A DNA stretch of 50,534 bases. Origin: Ruminococcus sp. GTDB lineage: Bacteria > Bacillota > Clostridia > Lachnospirales > Lachnospiraceae. Of the stretch, positions 28,302-36,691 are shown in pieces (position 1 is the first letter of the stretch; each line of letters starts with the position of its first letter). The notes beneath the pieces are model-generated. The model saw nothing but the letters and a program-made list of their open reading frames with translations, searched no databases and was not told the DNA's origin. Made by a program: the position numbers and the translations under genes. The stretch lies in contig JACERV010000036.1 in the NCBI GenBank assembly GCA_013911065.1, forward strand, positions 1 to 50,534, written 5' to 3'.

Positions 28302-29740
28302 ACCTCACCCACCTTTTCCGGAAAAATATTCCCCCTGTTCCACATATTTTCCTTATCAAACTCTGCCTTCAATTCCCGGCATAGCCCTGTATATTCTTCC
28401 GATATCAAATCACCCAATATTTTCTGCTTTAACTTTCCTACTCCATGCTCTCCAATTACCTCTCCCTGCTGTTCCTTAACTTCTGCTGCCCATTTTCGGA
28501 TTAACAGAATTCCTTTTTCATAGTCTTCATAGCAATCCGGCAATATATTAACATGAAGATGATTCTCCAGCGCATGTCCAAATATGCAGCCTTTTAAGCC
28601 TGCAGCAGATAATTCATTTTGAAAGTTTTCAAGAACACGGGAAAACGGAATGTCTGGAACTACCATGTCCGTACCCAGTTTTGTAATCCGTTTATCTTCC
28701 CTGCGGACCGCCTCGATATAAAGATTGGCGGTTTCTGCTGCACCGTGGCGGAAGGCATGAAGTTTTTCCACATCAAGCTCTCCCGATACGGCCCACGCCT
28801 CATCCGGGTCACTGTTGGCAAGCATCGCTGATTCCATCAGGGATTCTGCCAGCACTTCAATGCCCTCTTCCTCACCGTGAAGCTCTATATACACCATACC
28901 TGCCCTATTTTCATCGATATCAGGCAGCTCTTTGATTTTGGTCATGGTGCTTTTATGAGACTCAATTAGATTTATCGTCTCTCTATCCATATACTCCACT
29001 GCTGCCACAGAGGCATTTTCACTCTTCGGAAGTTCCTGTTTTAAAATATCCACAAACTTTCCGGCATCTCCAATCTCTTGAAAGAAGAAAGCAATGCCCC
29101 ACATACTTTCAGGTTTTGGTATCAATTTTAAAGTTAGTTCACTGATAACCCCTGTAATGCCTTCCTTTCCCAATACCACATCCAGCATTTCCATCGTTTT
29201 TCCAGAGCTAAGCGTAAACTTTTGTCCTCTCTCAATGACATGAATCTTTCCCTTGCTGTCAATCATTCGTAACGCTTCAATATAATCCTGGCTGGGGCCA
29301 TAAAGCAGACGGCTGATCCCCTGGGCATTTGTAGCCACAATTCCGCCCATCGCAGCAGAACTCTCTGTTGGATCAGGAGGCCAAAACAGCGGGTTTTTCC
29401 GGAATCTCGCACTAATTTCCTTTTTCAGGTCCATAAGGTTGATTCCTGGCTCTACAATCATCCGCCCGGTTCCATCCTCCAAAAGGTAGCTGTCCTTCAC
29501 CTTGTTCATATGGGAAAGGTTCATAATATGTCCGCCCTCCGGGATGGATGAGCCTGTGATGCCCGTTTTGCCGCCCTGTATTGTAACCGGCACGCGCTCT
29601 TTTGCAAGTTCTCCGATGACTTCCTGTATCTCTTCTTCATTCTCAGGAAAAGAGATACTTTGTGCATACCCGGAAAACTTGGCTTCATCAATGACATATT
29701 CTTCATACTGTTCTTTCATCGGATAAATCAGTTGTCTCAT
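28298..29740 (-). CDS. FAD-binding oxidoreductase, GlcD type
   Basis: 480 aa of the VAO/PCMH flavoprotein family. The N-terminal FAD domain has VPVTIQGGKTGITGSSIPEG, and the C-terminal cap domain ends with GEHGVGKLK, the GlcD/D-lactate dehydrogenase pattern. Such proteins oxidise 2-hydroxy acids and pass electrons to EtfAB, whose genes follow directly (4-nt overlap). The substrate is open: lactate, glycolate, glycerate-like acids. AGGGAG lies before the ATG. A 15-bp palindrome sits in the 61-nt gap to the EtfBA-fusion gene upstream. Confidence 0.92.
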   Translation of the reverse strand: MRQLIYPMKEQYEEYVIDEAKFSGYAQSISFPENEEEIQEVIGELAKERVPVTIQGGKTGITGSSIPEGGHIMNLSHMNKVKDSYLLEDGTGRMIVEPGINLMDLKKEISARFRKNPLFWPPDPTESSAAMGGIVATNAQGISRLLYGPSQDYIEALRMIDSKGKIHVIERGQKFTLSSGKTMEMLDVVLGKEGITGVISELTLKLIPKPESMWGIAFFFQEIGDAGKFVDILKQELPKSENASVAAVEYMDRETINLIESHKSTMTKIKELPDIDENRAGMVYIELHGEEEGIEVLAESLMESAMLANSDPDEAWAVSGELDVEKLHAFRHGAAETANLYIEAVRREDKRITKLGTDMVVPDIPFSRVLENFQNELSAAGLKGCIFGHALENHLHVNILPDCYEDYEKGILLIRKWAAEVKEQQGEVIGEHGVGKLKQKILGDLISEEYTGLCRELKAEFDKENMWNRGNIFPEKVGEV

Positions 29741-29766
29741 AAGTTGTACTCCCTGTCGTTTAATCG

Positions 29767-29798
29767 TTACTGTTCACAGGCTTGCCTGTAAACAGTAA
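29767..29798. repeat. Palindromic element in the operon
   Basis: TTACTGTTCACAGGC-TT-GCCTGTAAACAGTAA, with one mismatch in 15 pairs, in the gap between the EtfBA fusion and the second FAD oxidase. It may affect mRNA stability or attenuation. It shares CGTTACTGTTCA with the element at 23675. Confidence 0.6.
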
Positions 29799-29801
29799 TG
29801 T

Positions 29802-31646
29802 TTAATCCTCTGCCAGCGCTTTAACTGCCTTCATCACAGATTCAAAATCCTCTGCCACCGCAACATCAGCTTTTTTCATAATCGGTGCTTTTTCATCTGT
29901 GTTTATAGCCACAATAAATTTGCTCTTTTCAATACCCGCAAAAAATGCGGCTGCACCGGACACTCCTGCCGTAATGCAGATTTCCGGCTGTATCATTGCG
30001 CCTGACACACCAATTAGTTTATTCATGGGAGCCCATGCATTCATGGCTGCCGGACGGCTGACTCCCAATTCTCCGCCCAGCACTTTTGCCGTCTCCTCCA
30101 AAAACTTTACACGCTCTTTATTTTTTGCGCCTCTTCCGGCTGCTATCACAACTTTGGCACTTTCCAGTCCTCCTGTCGTCTCCTCCTCACAGGTTTCTCT
30201 GGAAACCACAAAATCATTTCCGGTCAGGCATGGAATTTCTTTTAAGATACAAAAGCTTTTTTCTTCTACTGCTTTACGCTCCATTCCCTTCGCCAAAGAA
30301 ATGCAGTATGGTCCCTTTTTCATCTGGAAGGTTCCTTCCATGTGGTTGGAATATACCATTTTTTTGACCATCAGTTGTGCTTTGGCTTCCAAAGCATGCA
30401 CTGCCGTAACGGAGCTTCCCTTTGTTCTTTCAGCTATTCTCACTGCCAGCTCCGTTCCGCCAAAGCCACTTCCAAAAATATACAGGTCATCCTCTGCTGC
30501 TTCCTGACATAAGCCTTCCAGTACTGCTTCCGGGAAATAGTCCTGTGCACTTAAAATAACTGCATTTTCCGCTATACAAAGGGATTCAGCTTTTGCCTCC
30601 GAAGCCGTTTTGCTTAAAATATACGCTTCCCCTTCTTCAAATCCCTCCAGAAATGCTTCTCTAAAGGCATTCATCTCTTCCATCTGCCGGTGCACATCTT
30701 TGGAATACCTGTCAATCACAAAATGAAATTTCATCTCTTTGCAAGATGAAGCCTCCGGCGGATTACAGAGGCGCGCTGATGCATGTGTCATGCTTGGCAT
30801 GACTCGCGCCTCGCAGCAAGTACGCCTCGGCGTACTTGATAGAGTCTCAAGCCTCCCTTTCAGATATGTCTCATACAGTACTCGTGCCTTATCCTCCGGG
30901 GTATCTCCTGTAATTATCACCGTATCTCTTTTACTGTCCTTAGGTTCCAATCCCACAAGTTCCACATTTTGTTGCGCTCCTGACAGTTCAAATTTTTCTG
31001 AAATAATATGTTCGATGGGCTTCTTTCCAAGTCTCATTTTTTCTTTCAGGGTGGGTACTCTCAGGTAAGAGCATGTTGCATTTCCCACTGCAAATACGCA
31101 GGGCAATTTTATAACCTGAGTCACCGTTTTCCCATCTTCCTGACTGAAAACTTTTATATGCTCCTCATCTACAGGAAAAAGGTCTGTCACCTGGGTAATA
31201 CAGGGCCAGTTCAATTTTTCTGCAAGAAGTAAAGGTGTTTTCATATTACTTCCATCAGAACTTTGTGTCCCCATCACAATCAAATCCTGAGGGGCACTTT
31301 CGGTCACATAATCTGCAATCACCTCTGCAATGACTTCAGGACAGAAGCTGATATTTTCTTCGGCCTCTACCCGGACTGCATATGCAAATCCCAGTGCATA
31401 TAATGTTTTCAAAAAATTTTCATGCTGGCGCCTGCCCACTGTCAATGCGTTCAATTCATAAACGACATCAAAGCCTTCTGATAAATCAGAAAGCTTTAAT
31501 ATCATTTCCAGTGCTCCTTCGTCAAAACAGTTCCACAATAACTTTCCATAGCTGGTGTCCACCTGAAGCTGGTCATCTGCTATCCAGTCTTCCTCAGCAA
31601 TCAAGTCTAAGTCCGGAACTATCTTAAAACAACCTAATACTTTCAT
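29802..31646 (-). CDS. Fused electron transfer flavoprotein beta-alpha
   Basis: 614 aa. Residues 1-265 are EtfB-like (MKVLGCFKIVPDLDLI, LIVMGTQSSDGSNMKTPLLL). Residues from about 305 to the end are EtfA-like and end with KLIGVSGAMIQPEICITAGV and FIVAINTDEKAPIMKKADVA. The link, about residues 267-304, is a Ser/Arg/Cys-rich stretch coded by a nest of perfect palindromes (30735-30845) and looks like an inserted element. Both halves differ clearly from etfA and etfB at 26425-28301, so this is an old paralogue. It follows the first FAD oxidase by 4 nt, suggesting a dedicated pair. Confidence 0.88.
   Translation of the reverse strand: MKVLGCFKIVPDLDLIAEEDWIADDQLQVDTSYGKLLWNCFDEGALEMILKLSDLSEGFDVVYELNALTVGRRQHENFLKTLYALGFAYAVRVEAEENISFCPEVIAEVIADYVTESAPQDLIVMGTQSSDGSNMKTPLLLAEKLNWPCITQVTDLFPVDEEHIKVFSQEDGKTVTQVIKLPCVFAVGNATCSYLRVPTLKEKMRLGKKPIEHIISEKFELSGAQQNVELVGLEPKDSKRDTVIITGDTPEDKARVLYETYLKGRLETLSSTPRRTCCEARVMPSMTHASARLCNPPEASSCKEMKFHFVIDRYSKDVHRQMEEMNAFREAFLEGFEEGEAYILSKTASEAKAESLCIAENAVILSAQDYFPEAVLEGLCQEAAEDDLYIFGSGFGGTELAVRIAERTKGSSVTAVHALEAKAQLMVKKMVYSNHMEGTFQMKKGPYCISLAKGMERKAVEEKSFCILKEIPCLTGNDFVVSRETCEEETTGGLESAKVVIAAGRGAKNKERVKFLEETAKVLGGELGVSRPAAMNAWAPMNKLIGVSGAMIQPEICITAGVSGAAAFFAGIEKSKFIVAINTDEKAPIMKKADVAVAEDFESVMKAVKALAED
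30735..30845. repeat. Nested palindromes inserted in the EtfBA fusion gene
   Basis: Four stems in 110 bp: GCCTC/GAGGC (30751-30772), GAGGCGCG/CGCGCCTC (30768-30812) enclosing GTCATGC-TTG-GCATGAC (30787-30803), and AAGTACGCC-TC-GGCGTACTT (30818-30837). It is in frame and GC-rich compared with the flanks. It resembles a small palindromic mobile repeat. Part of the base string (GACTCGCGC) recurs in the hairpin cluster at 50308. Confidence 0.75.
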
Positions 31647-31650
31647 AAGC

Positions 31651-33108
31651 CTATTTCCTGAGCGGAATCAGTGTTCCCATGTTCATGATACCATTCGGGT
31701 CGAATGCTTGTTTCAGCGTCTTGAGCATGTAATAGGAAGAACCGTATTCCTGTGTTACATATTTTGCTCTAGCTTTTCCAAGTCCGTGGTGGTGAACAAT
31801 AGACCCGCCGTATTTAATAACCTGCTCGCAGATAATCTGATTGATTCTGTCATGGTATTTATTAATTTCTTCTTCCGGTGCACAATCCACAACATTGTAG
31901 TAATATACGAAGTACATATTTGTACCATTGATGTAGCTGTGTGAAGAATGTCCGCCCATCAGAGTCATATCCGGAACTTCCTCCAGAATTCTGTCACAGG
32001 CTGTTCTGTAAATTTCGTAGATATTATCCCAGCTTCCTGATACTTCTGTTGTGATGCCGATGTTATGAGTTGCTCTGATTTCTTCCATTTCCTCAGCAAT
32101 CTCTTCCGGTCCCCAGTTGAGTCCGCTGTACCATTTTTCAATGAGCGTTGGATCTATTTCTTCAAGCTCCGGATGTTTGGACATCATTTCTTTGATTCCT
32201 GCCTCCATTGCCGGAGTAATATTTGCCGGTCCTTCTGCCATCCAAATCAGGATTGCCTTGCCGTCCTCCAGCCATGAACTAAAATGCTGCTGTGCATCTG
32301 CCGCATCATAAAGTCTTGCAAAAGATGGTTTGTACCCTGCAACCATAACCTCACGCAGGCAGTCAAAGCCAAGCTTCATCTGGTCATCATCCAGCTTATA
32401 TCCGATGTATCTGTTGTTTTCCGGCATCCATTTAAATAATTTTAATGTCACTTCTGTGATGAAGCACAAAGCACCCTCATTTCCGCAGATAATGTGTCTG
32501 ATGTCCGGTCCTGCCGCACGTCTTGGCACGTTTTTGATTTTACAGATTTTTCCGTTAGGAAATACAGCTTCCAGACCTACAATCATATCTTCAATTCCAC
32601 CATACAAAGTAGAGAACTGTCCGATACTTCTTGTTGCAACCAGGCCGCCCATCTGTGCCAGAGGTTTAGACTGAGGAGAATGGCCTGTTGTATAGCCTCT
32701 CTCTCTTAACATATCGTCCAGCTCCTGAAGAGGAACTCCGCACTCGCATGTAACCTGCATGTTATACTCGTCCACTTTAATTACCTTATTCATAGTGGAT
32801 CCGTCAAGGACTATAGAATCTTTCAGTGAAGTCTCTAATCCGCCTTCAATTGCAGACTGCCCTGTTCTTGGTACTACGTTAATTTCGTTTTCATTTGCAA
32901 ACATAAGTACTTCAGATACCTCTTGGGCACTATTTACATATACAACTGCTGCCGGAATCGGCTGTGTGTATACTTCACATGCCTGCTCATATTTTCTGTA
33001 CCGGTCGAGGCTGCTCTCTTTTAGTACCTGTTCGTCCGTTACTACCTGTTCTTTTCCCAGGATTTTTACCAATCCTTCTACGATTTGCTCTCTTGGAATA
33101 ATTGCCAT
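31651..33108 (-). CDS. FAD-binding oxidoreductase, GlcD/alkyl-DHAP synthase-like
   Basis: 485 aa VAO-family flavoprotein. The FAD domain has VVPRTGQSAIEGGLE and a second contact region around GGLVATRSIGQFSTLYGG. The C-terminus has IVHHHGLGKARAKY; the triple His followed by GxG is the signature I know from alkyl-DHAP synthase, whereas GlcD proteins read GEHGxGxxK. So the substrate may be a glycerol-phosphate or DHAP-type compound or a related 2-hydroxy acid. It heads the operon behind the attenuated leader at 33228-33340. AAAGGAG lies 9 nt before the ATG. Confidence 0.9.
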   Translation of the reverse strand: MAIIPREQIVEGLVKILGKEQVVTDEQVLKESSLDRYRKYEQACEVYTQPIPAAVVYVNSAQEVSEVLMFANENEINVVPRTGQSAIEGGLETSLKDSIVLDGSTMNKVIKVDEYNMQVTCECGVPLQELDDMLRERGYTTGHSPQSKPLAQMGGLVATRSIGQFSTLYGGIEDMIVGLEAVFPNGKICKIKNVPRRAAGPDIRHIICGNEGALCFITEVTLKLFKWMPENNRYIGYKLDDDQMKLGFDCLREVMVAGYKPSFARLYDAADAQQHFSSWLEDGKAILIWMAEGPANITPAMEAGIKEMMSKHPELEEIDPTLIEKWYSGLNWGPEEIAEEMEEIRATHNIGITTEVSGSWDNIYEIYRTACDRILEEVPDMTLMGGHSSHSYINGTNMYFVYYYNVVDCAPEEEINKYHDRINQIICEQVIKYGGSIVHHHGLGKARAKYVTQEYGSSYYMLKTLKQAFDPNGIMNMGTLIPLRK

Positions 33109-33227
33109 GATACTGGGCTCCTTTCACTCTTCCACATTTTCTTTGATACTTCACCTAAAGGTTTATTTTGCCCTCTCTTCGGAGAGTTATTCTTATGTAA
33201 CGGGAAACACAATTTTTCAAATTACAT

Positions 33228-33340
33228 AAAAAAAAGAAAAGCAACACAACGCAGGGAATCCCTGACTCTGTGGTTACTTTTCTCTCAAAATCTCTTTTGG
33301 TAACTGCTACTAGTATATACGCACTGCTATCAATTGTCAA
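33228..33340 (-). promoter_or_regulatory. Attenuated leader B: promoter, antiterminator stem, terminator
   Basis: Minus strand. TTGACA (33335-33340), 17-bp spacer, TATACT (33312-33317), 6 bases, AGTTAC (33300-33305). Loop CAAAAGAGATTTTGAGAGAAA, then AGTAAC. GAAAAGTAACCACAGAG pairs with TTGTGTTGCTTTTC across a CAGGG/CCCTG tip, followed by eight Ts. The FAD oxidase operon, including the GlpP-like gene, lies behind it, so the regulator would control its own synthesis. Confidence 0.85.
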
Positions 33341-33415
33341 TTGTTTATTTTTCATATGATTGTATTATTGTTTTTATGCACAATGTTTATTTTTCTTATT
33401 TTGCCCTTTTTTTGA

Positions 33416-33508
33416 TTGACTTCTTTAGACAAATATCTTATAATCCGATTAGTTACAAGAGTGGAGAGAGAAGTAACGCCAATCGTGGCATTATTTTTCT
33501 CTTTTTTT
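33416..33508 (+). promoter_or_regulatory. Attenuated leader A: promoter, antiterminator stem, terminator
   Basis: Plus strand. TTGACT (33416-33421), 17-bp spacer, TATAAT (33439-33444), 6 bases, AGTTAC (33451-33456). Loop AAGAGTGGAGAGAGA, then AGTAAC at 33472-33477. GAGAGAAGTAACGCCA pairs with TGGCATTATTTTTCTC (33466-33501), followed by seven Ts, all before the MFS gene. It lies divergent to leader B with about 75 bp between the two -35 boxes. Confidence 0.85.
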
Positions 33509-33584
33509 GTTACACTAATAACAGGTACGATGACTGCAGCATCGTATCACCACTAAATTTTATAGTTAATCTGGAGGCAAACTT

Positions 33585-34826
33585 ATGAACAAAGCTTTTA
33601 TTAAAAAGTATGGTACCCTGCTTCTTCTCGCAGCCGGTGCCGGGATTATTTTCCAATTGCCGTACATCCGTGAGACCTTCTACGTACCAATTCAAAACGC
33701 AATGAACCTTACAAATGCGCAGATGGGACTCTTATCTTCCGGATATGCAACAATGGCAACTCTTTCTTATTTTGTAGGAGGTATTATTGCCGATAAGTTT
33801 TCAGCAAGAAAACTGCTTACGTTTTCCTTTATTGCAACCGGTATCCTTGGATTATGGTTTTCCACATTCCCTGGCTACACCATAAGCCGTATTATCTTCG
33901 TATTGATGGGTATTTCTACAATCATTACTTACTGGTCTGCCTGCATCAAGGCAACACGTATGCTGGGTTCCGACGATGAACAGGGCCGTCTCTTCGGTCT
34001 TCAGGAAGGTCTTCGCGGTGTCCTCAATGCTCTTCTCGTATTTGGTATGACTGCTGCATTTACACGCTATACTAGTGAAGTAGCCGGAGCTTCCGCTGCA
34101 ATTAGAGTTTGCTCTATTGTTGTAATTATTATCGGTATCCTGAATTTTATCTTTATTGAGGATACAAAGAGAGAAGAAAACGCTGAAAGTATTGCAGAAG
34201 TTACAAAAGGTATGTTTAAAGCTCTGTTAATTCCAAGAGTATGGCTCCTTGTTGCAATTATCTTCACTGCATACAGTGTGTATGGACTGATTGGATATGT
34301 AAACACCTATGCAGTTAAGTTTTATGGATTATCTGCTGCAACGGCTGCAACACTTGGCGGTGTGCGTTATTTGATTCAGGGACTTGGCGGTATCGTCGGA
34401 GGATTCCTGGCAGATAAAGTAAAATCACGTTTCAAGGTAATTATTGGTGGATGTATCGGATTGGCAGCATCATTCGGACTGTTCATCGTACTTCCTGCAA
34501 ATGCTTCTCTGGTTGTAGCAATTGTTGCTAACTTCTTCCTTGGCCTGTTCTTCATCTACGCCGTAAGAAGCCAGTACTTTGCAGTGCATGATGACGCTGG
34601 AATCCCTGTAAATATGAGCGGACGTGTATCTGGTATCGCATCCTGCTTAGGTTATACACCAGACCTCTTTATGTATACACTGGTAGGCGGATGGATGGAT
34701 AACTATGGCAGAACAGGTTACAACATGACATGGGCTTATGCAATGGTTGCCGCACTTCTCTGTGCAGTTATCACATTTGTATTAAGCCGGATTGTAAAAA
34801 AAGAAAAGGCTGCAAAAGCGGCGTAA
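33585..34826 (+). CDS. MFS transporter
   Basis: 413 aa with twelve hydrophobic segments. The loop after helix 2 reads GGIIADKFSARK, the conserved GxxxDRxGRR-like motif of the major facilitator family, repeated in weaker form as GGFLADKVKSRFK. Its closest resemblance is to sugar-phosphate or organic-acid MFS proteins. It is divergent from the FAD oxidase operon and has the same type of attenuated leader, so it likely brings in or exports a compound of that pathway. GGAGG lies 7 nt before the ATG. Confidence 0.92.
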   Translation: MNKAFIKKYGTLLLLAAGAGIIFQLPYIRETFYVPIQNAMNLTNAQMGLLSSGYATMATLSYFVGGIIADKFSARKLLTFSFIATGILGLWFSTFPGYTISRIIFVLMGISTIITYWSACIKATRMLGSDDEQGRLFGLQEGLRGVLNALLVFGMTAAFTRYTSEVAGASAAIRVCSIVVIIIGILNFIFIEDTKREENAESIAEVTKGMFKALLIPRVWLLVAIIFTAYSVYGLIGYVNTYAVKFYGLSAATAATLGGVRYLIQGLGGIVGGFLADKVKSRFKVIIGGCIGLAASFGLFIVLPANASLVVAIVANFFLGLFFIYAVRSQYFAVHDDAGIPVNMSGRVSGIASCLGYTPDLFMYTLVGGWMDNYGRTGYNMTWAYAMVAALLCAVITFVLSRIVKKEKAAKAA

Positions 34827-34837
34827 TTCAAAATTTA

Positions 34838-34891
34838 AAGGATGTTGCAAAGCTGGTGTTTTTAGAGATACCTGCATCTTGCAACATCCTT
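34838..34891. terminator. Bidirectional terminator between MFS and amt
   Basis: AAGGATGTTGCAA pairs perfectly with TTGCAACATCCTT around a 28-base loop, with A/T-rich flanks, between two convergent genes. Confidence 0.85.
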
Positions 34892-34913
34892 ATTTTATGA
34901 ATTAAAATTTCTC

Positions 34914-36164
34914 CTACAATCTAAAGTTAAAGTCTGCATAAGCTGTGGAACCATGCTCATGGACATCCAATCCTTCATCCTCTTCCTCTTTAGTGACTCT
35001 CAGACCAATTGTCTTATTAATAATTGTAAAGACAATACCAGCCATTACTCCCACAAATACTATAACCGACCCAACACCAATCAATTGTGTTACTATAGAA
35101 ACATCCGGAGAGAAGACACCTGTCAGAATAGTACCAAGTGCACCGCAGACGCCATGAACACTGATTGCTCCAACCGGGTCATCAATCTTTGCTACTTTAT
35201 CGAAAAACTCTACAGAAAATACTACCACTACACCTGCAATTGCACCAATTAAAATTGCCGACCAATTACTCACCGTATCACATCCGGCCGTAATTGCCAC
35301 AAGACCTGCCAGGGCGCCGTTAAATGTCATAGACAGATCTGGTTTCTTGTAGCGGACCCATGTTACTGTCATCGCAAGCAAAGTTGCCGATGCTGCCGCA
35401 AGGTTGGTCGTCATTGCAATATCACCCAGACTGGTGGTTGCTGCTGTTGTAGAACCGCAATTGAAACCAAACCAGCAAAACCATAGAATAAATACACCCA
35501 GTGCGGCAAGCGGGAGACTATGCCCGGGAATCGCTTTGACTTTTCCATTCTTGTCATATTTTCCAATACGAGGACCTAAAATTTTTGCTCCAACCAGTGC
35601 ACATATGCCGCCCACCATATGTACGGCTGTTGATCCTGCAAAATCGTGGAATCCCATCTCAGAGAGCCAGCCTCCTCCCCAAATCCAATGGCCCGATACC
35701 GGATAAATAAAGACGCTGATTGCTGCGCTGTACGCCAGGTATGCCAGAAATTTCGTCCGTTCTGCCATAGAGCCGGATACAATTGTTGCTGCCGTTGCAC
35801 AAAAGACTGTTTGAAAAATAATAAATACCCCCATAGGAAGTCCATTGAACATTCCTCCCGCATCTGCCAGGGCGGCTGGGTTAAAAAACCCTTTCATTCC
35901 AATAATTCCACCCAAGTCTGTACCGTGCATGATGGCAAACCCAAAAATGAAGAAAAACAGGCTTCCCAAAACAAAATCCATCATGTTTTTCATCAGTATA
36001 TTTCCAGCGTTCTTTGCTCTGGTAAAACCTGCCTCACACATCGCGAATCCTGCCTGCATAAAATAGACCAAAATTGCAGCTATCATCGTCCACATTACAT
36101 TCATTAGCAAGGAAGCTGCCTCACTGGCCTCCATACCCCCTGCAATTAATTCTGTTAATCCCAT
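34914..36164 (-). CDS. amt: Ammonium transporter
   Basis: 416 aa, eleven hydrophobic segments, of the Amt/Rh family. The pore histidines are in STAVHMVGGICALVG and ISVHGVCGALGT. The Phe gate area reads WFGFNCGS. The C-terminal tail EEEDEGLDVHEHG is the usual Amt regulatory tail docking P-II. It follows the P-II gene on the same strand with a 157-nt gap holding a terminator-like hairpin. GGAGG lies before the ATG. Confidence 0.95.
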   Translation of the reverse strand: MGLTELIAGGMEASEAASLLMNVMWTMIAAILVYFMQAGFAMCEAGFTRAKNAGNILMKNMMDFVLGSLFFFIFGFAIMHGTDLGGIIGMKGFFNPAALADAGGMFNGLPMGVFIIFQTVFCATAATIVSGSMAERTKFLAYLAYSAAISVFIYPVSGHWIWGGGWLSEMGFHDFAGSTAVHMVGGICALVGAKILGPRIGKYDKNGKVKAIPGHSLPLAALGVFILWFCWFGFNCGSTTAATTSLGDIAMTTNLAAASATLLAMTVTWVRYKKPDLSMTFNGALAGLVAITAGCDTVSNWSAILIGAIAGVVVVFSVEFFDKVAKIDDPVGAISVHGVCGALGTILTGVFSPDVSIVTQLIGVGSVIVFVGVMAGIVFTIINKTIGLRVTKEEEDEGLDVHEHGSTAYADFNFRL

Positions 36165-36223
36165 AACAACTCCTCCTTATAAAATACGGGTTCTCAAACT
36201 CCTCTGCCAATAACTACAAATAT

Positions 36224-36279
36224 AAAAGGGAGATATCTGTAACCAACACATTTCTATGTTCTTTACAGTTATCTCCCTT
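36224..36279 (-). terminator. Terminator-like hairpin between P-II and amt
   Basis: AAGGGAGATA pairs with TATCTCCCTT, extended inside by CTGTAA and TTACAG with bulges; on the minus strand TTTT follows. It would cut amt expression relative to the P-II gene or act as an attenuator. Confidence 0.7.
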
Positions 36280-36321
36280 GATAATTTGTTTCTACTAATA
36301 CTTTTTCTATAATCAAATCTT

Positions 36322-36660
36322 TTACAGCGCCCCCTCGCCGCGTTCTCCTGTACGTATCCTGACTGCATCTTCAACTTCATAAACGAAAATCTTGCCATCT
36401 CCATATGTGCCGGTCTGAATTTCTGCTACCACTTTCTTGATAATCACTTCTGCGGTTTCAGCCCCGACAATGGTTTCAATCTTTATCTTGGGAAGCAGAT
36501 TTACACCATATTCGGCACCGCGGTACATCTTCTTATGCCCTTTCTGATTACCATATCCCATAATATTTGTAATCATAAGGCCATTTGCAGCATTTTCATC
36601 AAGAATAGACTTTAAGTGCTCCAGTTTCTCCGGCTGAATAATAATTTCCAGCTTCTTCAT
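36322..36660 (-). CDS. P-II nitrogen regulatory protein
   Basis: 112 aa, exactly the usual length. The ATG at 36660 has AAAGGAGG 7 nt upstream; the longer frame to 36771 would cover the promoter and terminator and is not used. The T-loop region runs YRGAEYGVNLLPKIKIE, with the tyrosine of the T-loop in AEYGV. The C-terminal TGTYGDGKIFVYEVEDAVRIRTGE is the classic block. It binds 2-oxoglutarate and ATP/ADP and, with the adjacent amt, controls ammonium uptake. GlnK or GlnB cannot be told apart; amt linkage favours GlnK. Confidence 0.95.
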   Translation of the reverse strand: MKKLEIIIQPEKLEHLKSILDENAANGLMITNIMGYGNQKGHKKMYRGAEYGVNLLPKIKIETIVGAETAEVIIKKVVAEIQTGTYGDGKIFVYEVEDAVRIRTGERGEGAL

Positions 36661-36691
36661 ATCACAACCTCCTTTTAATGTTTTAACAATC

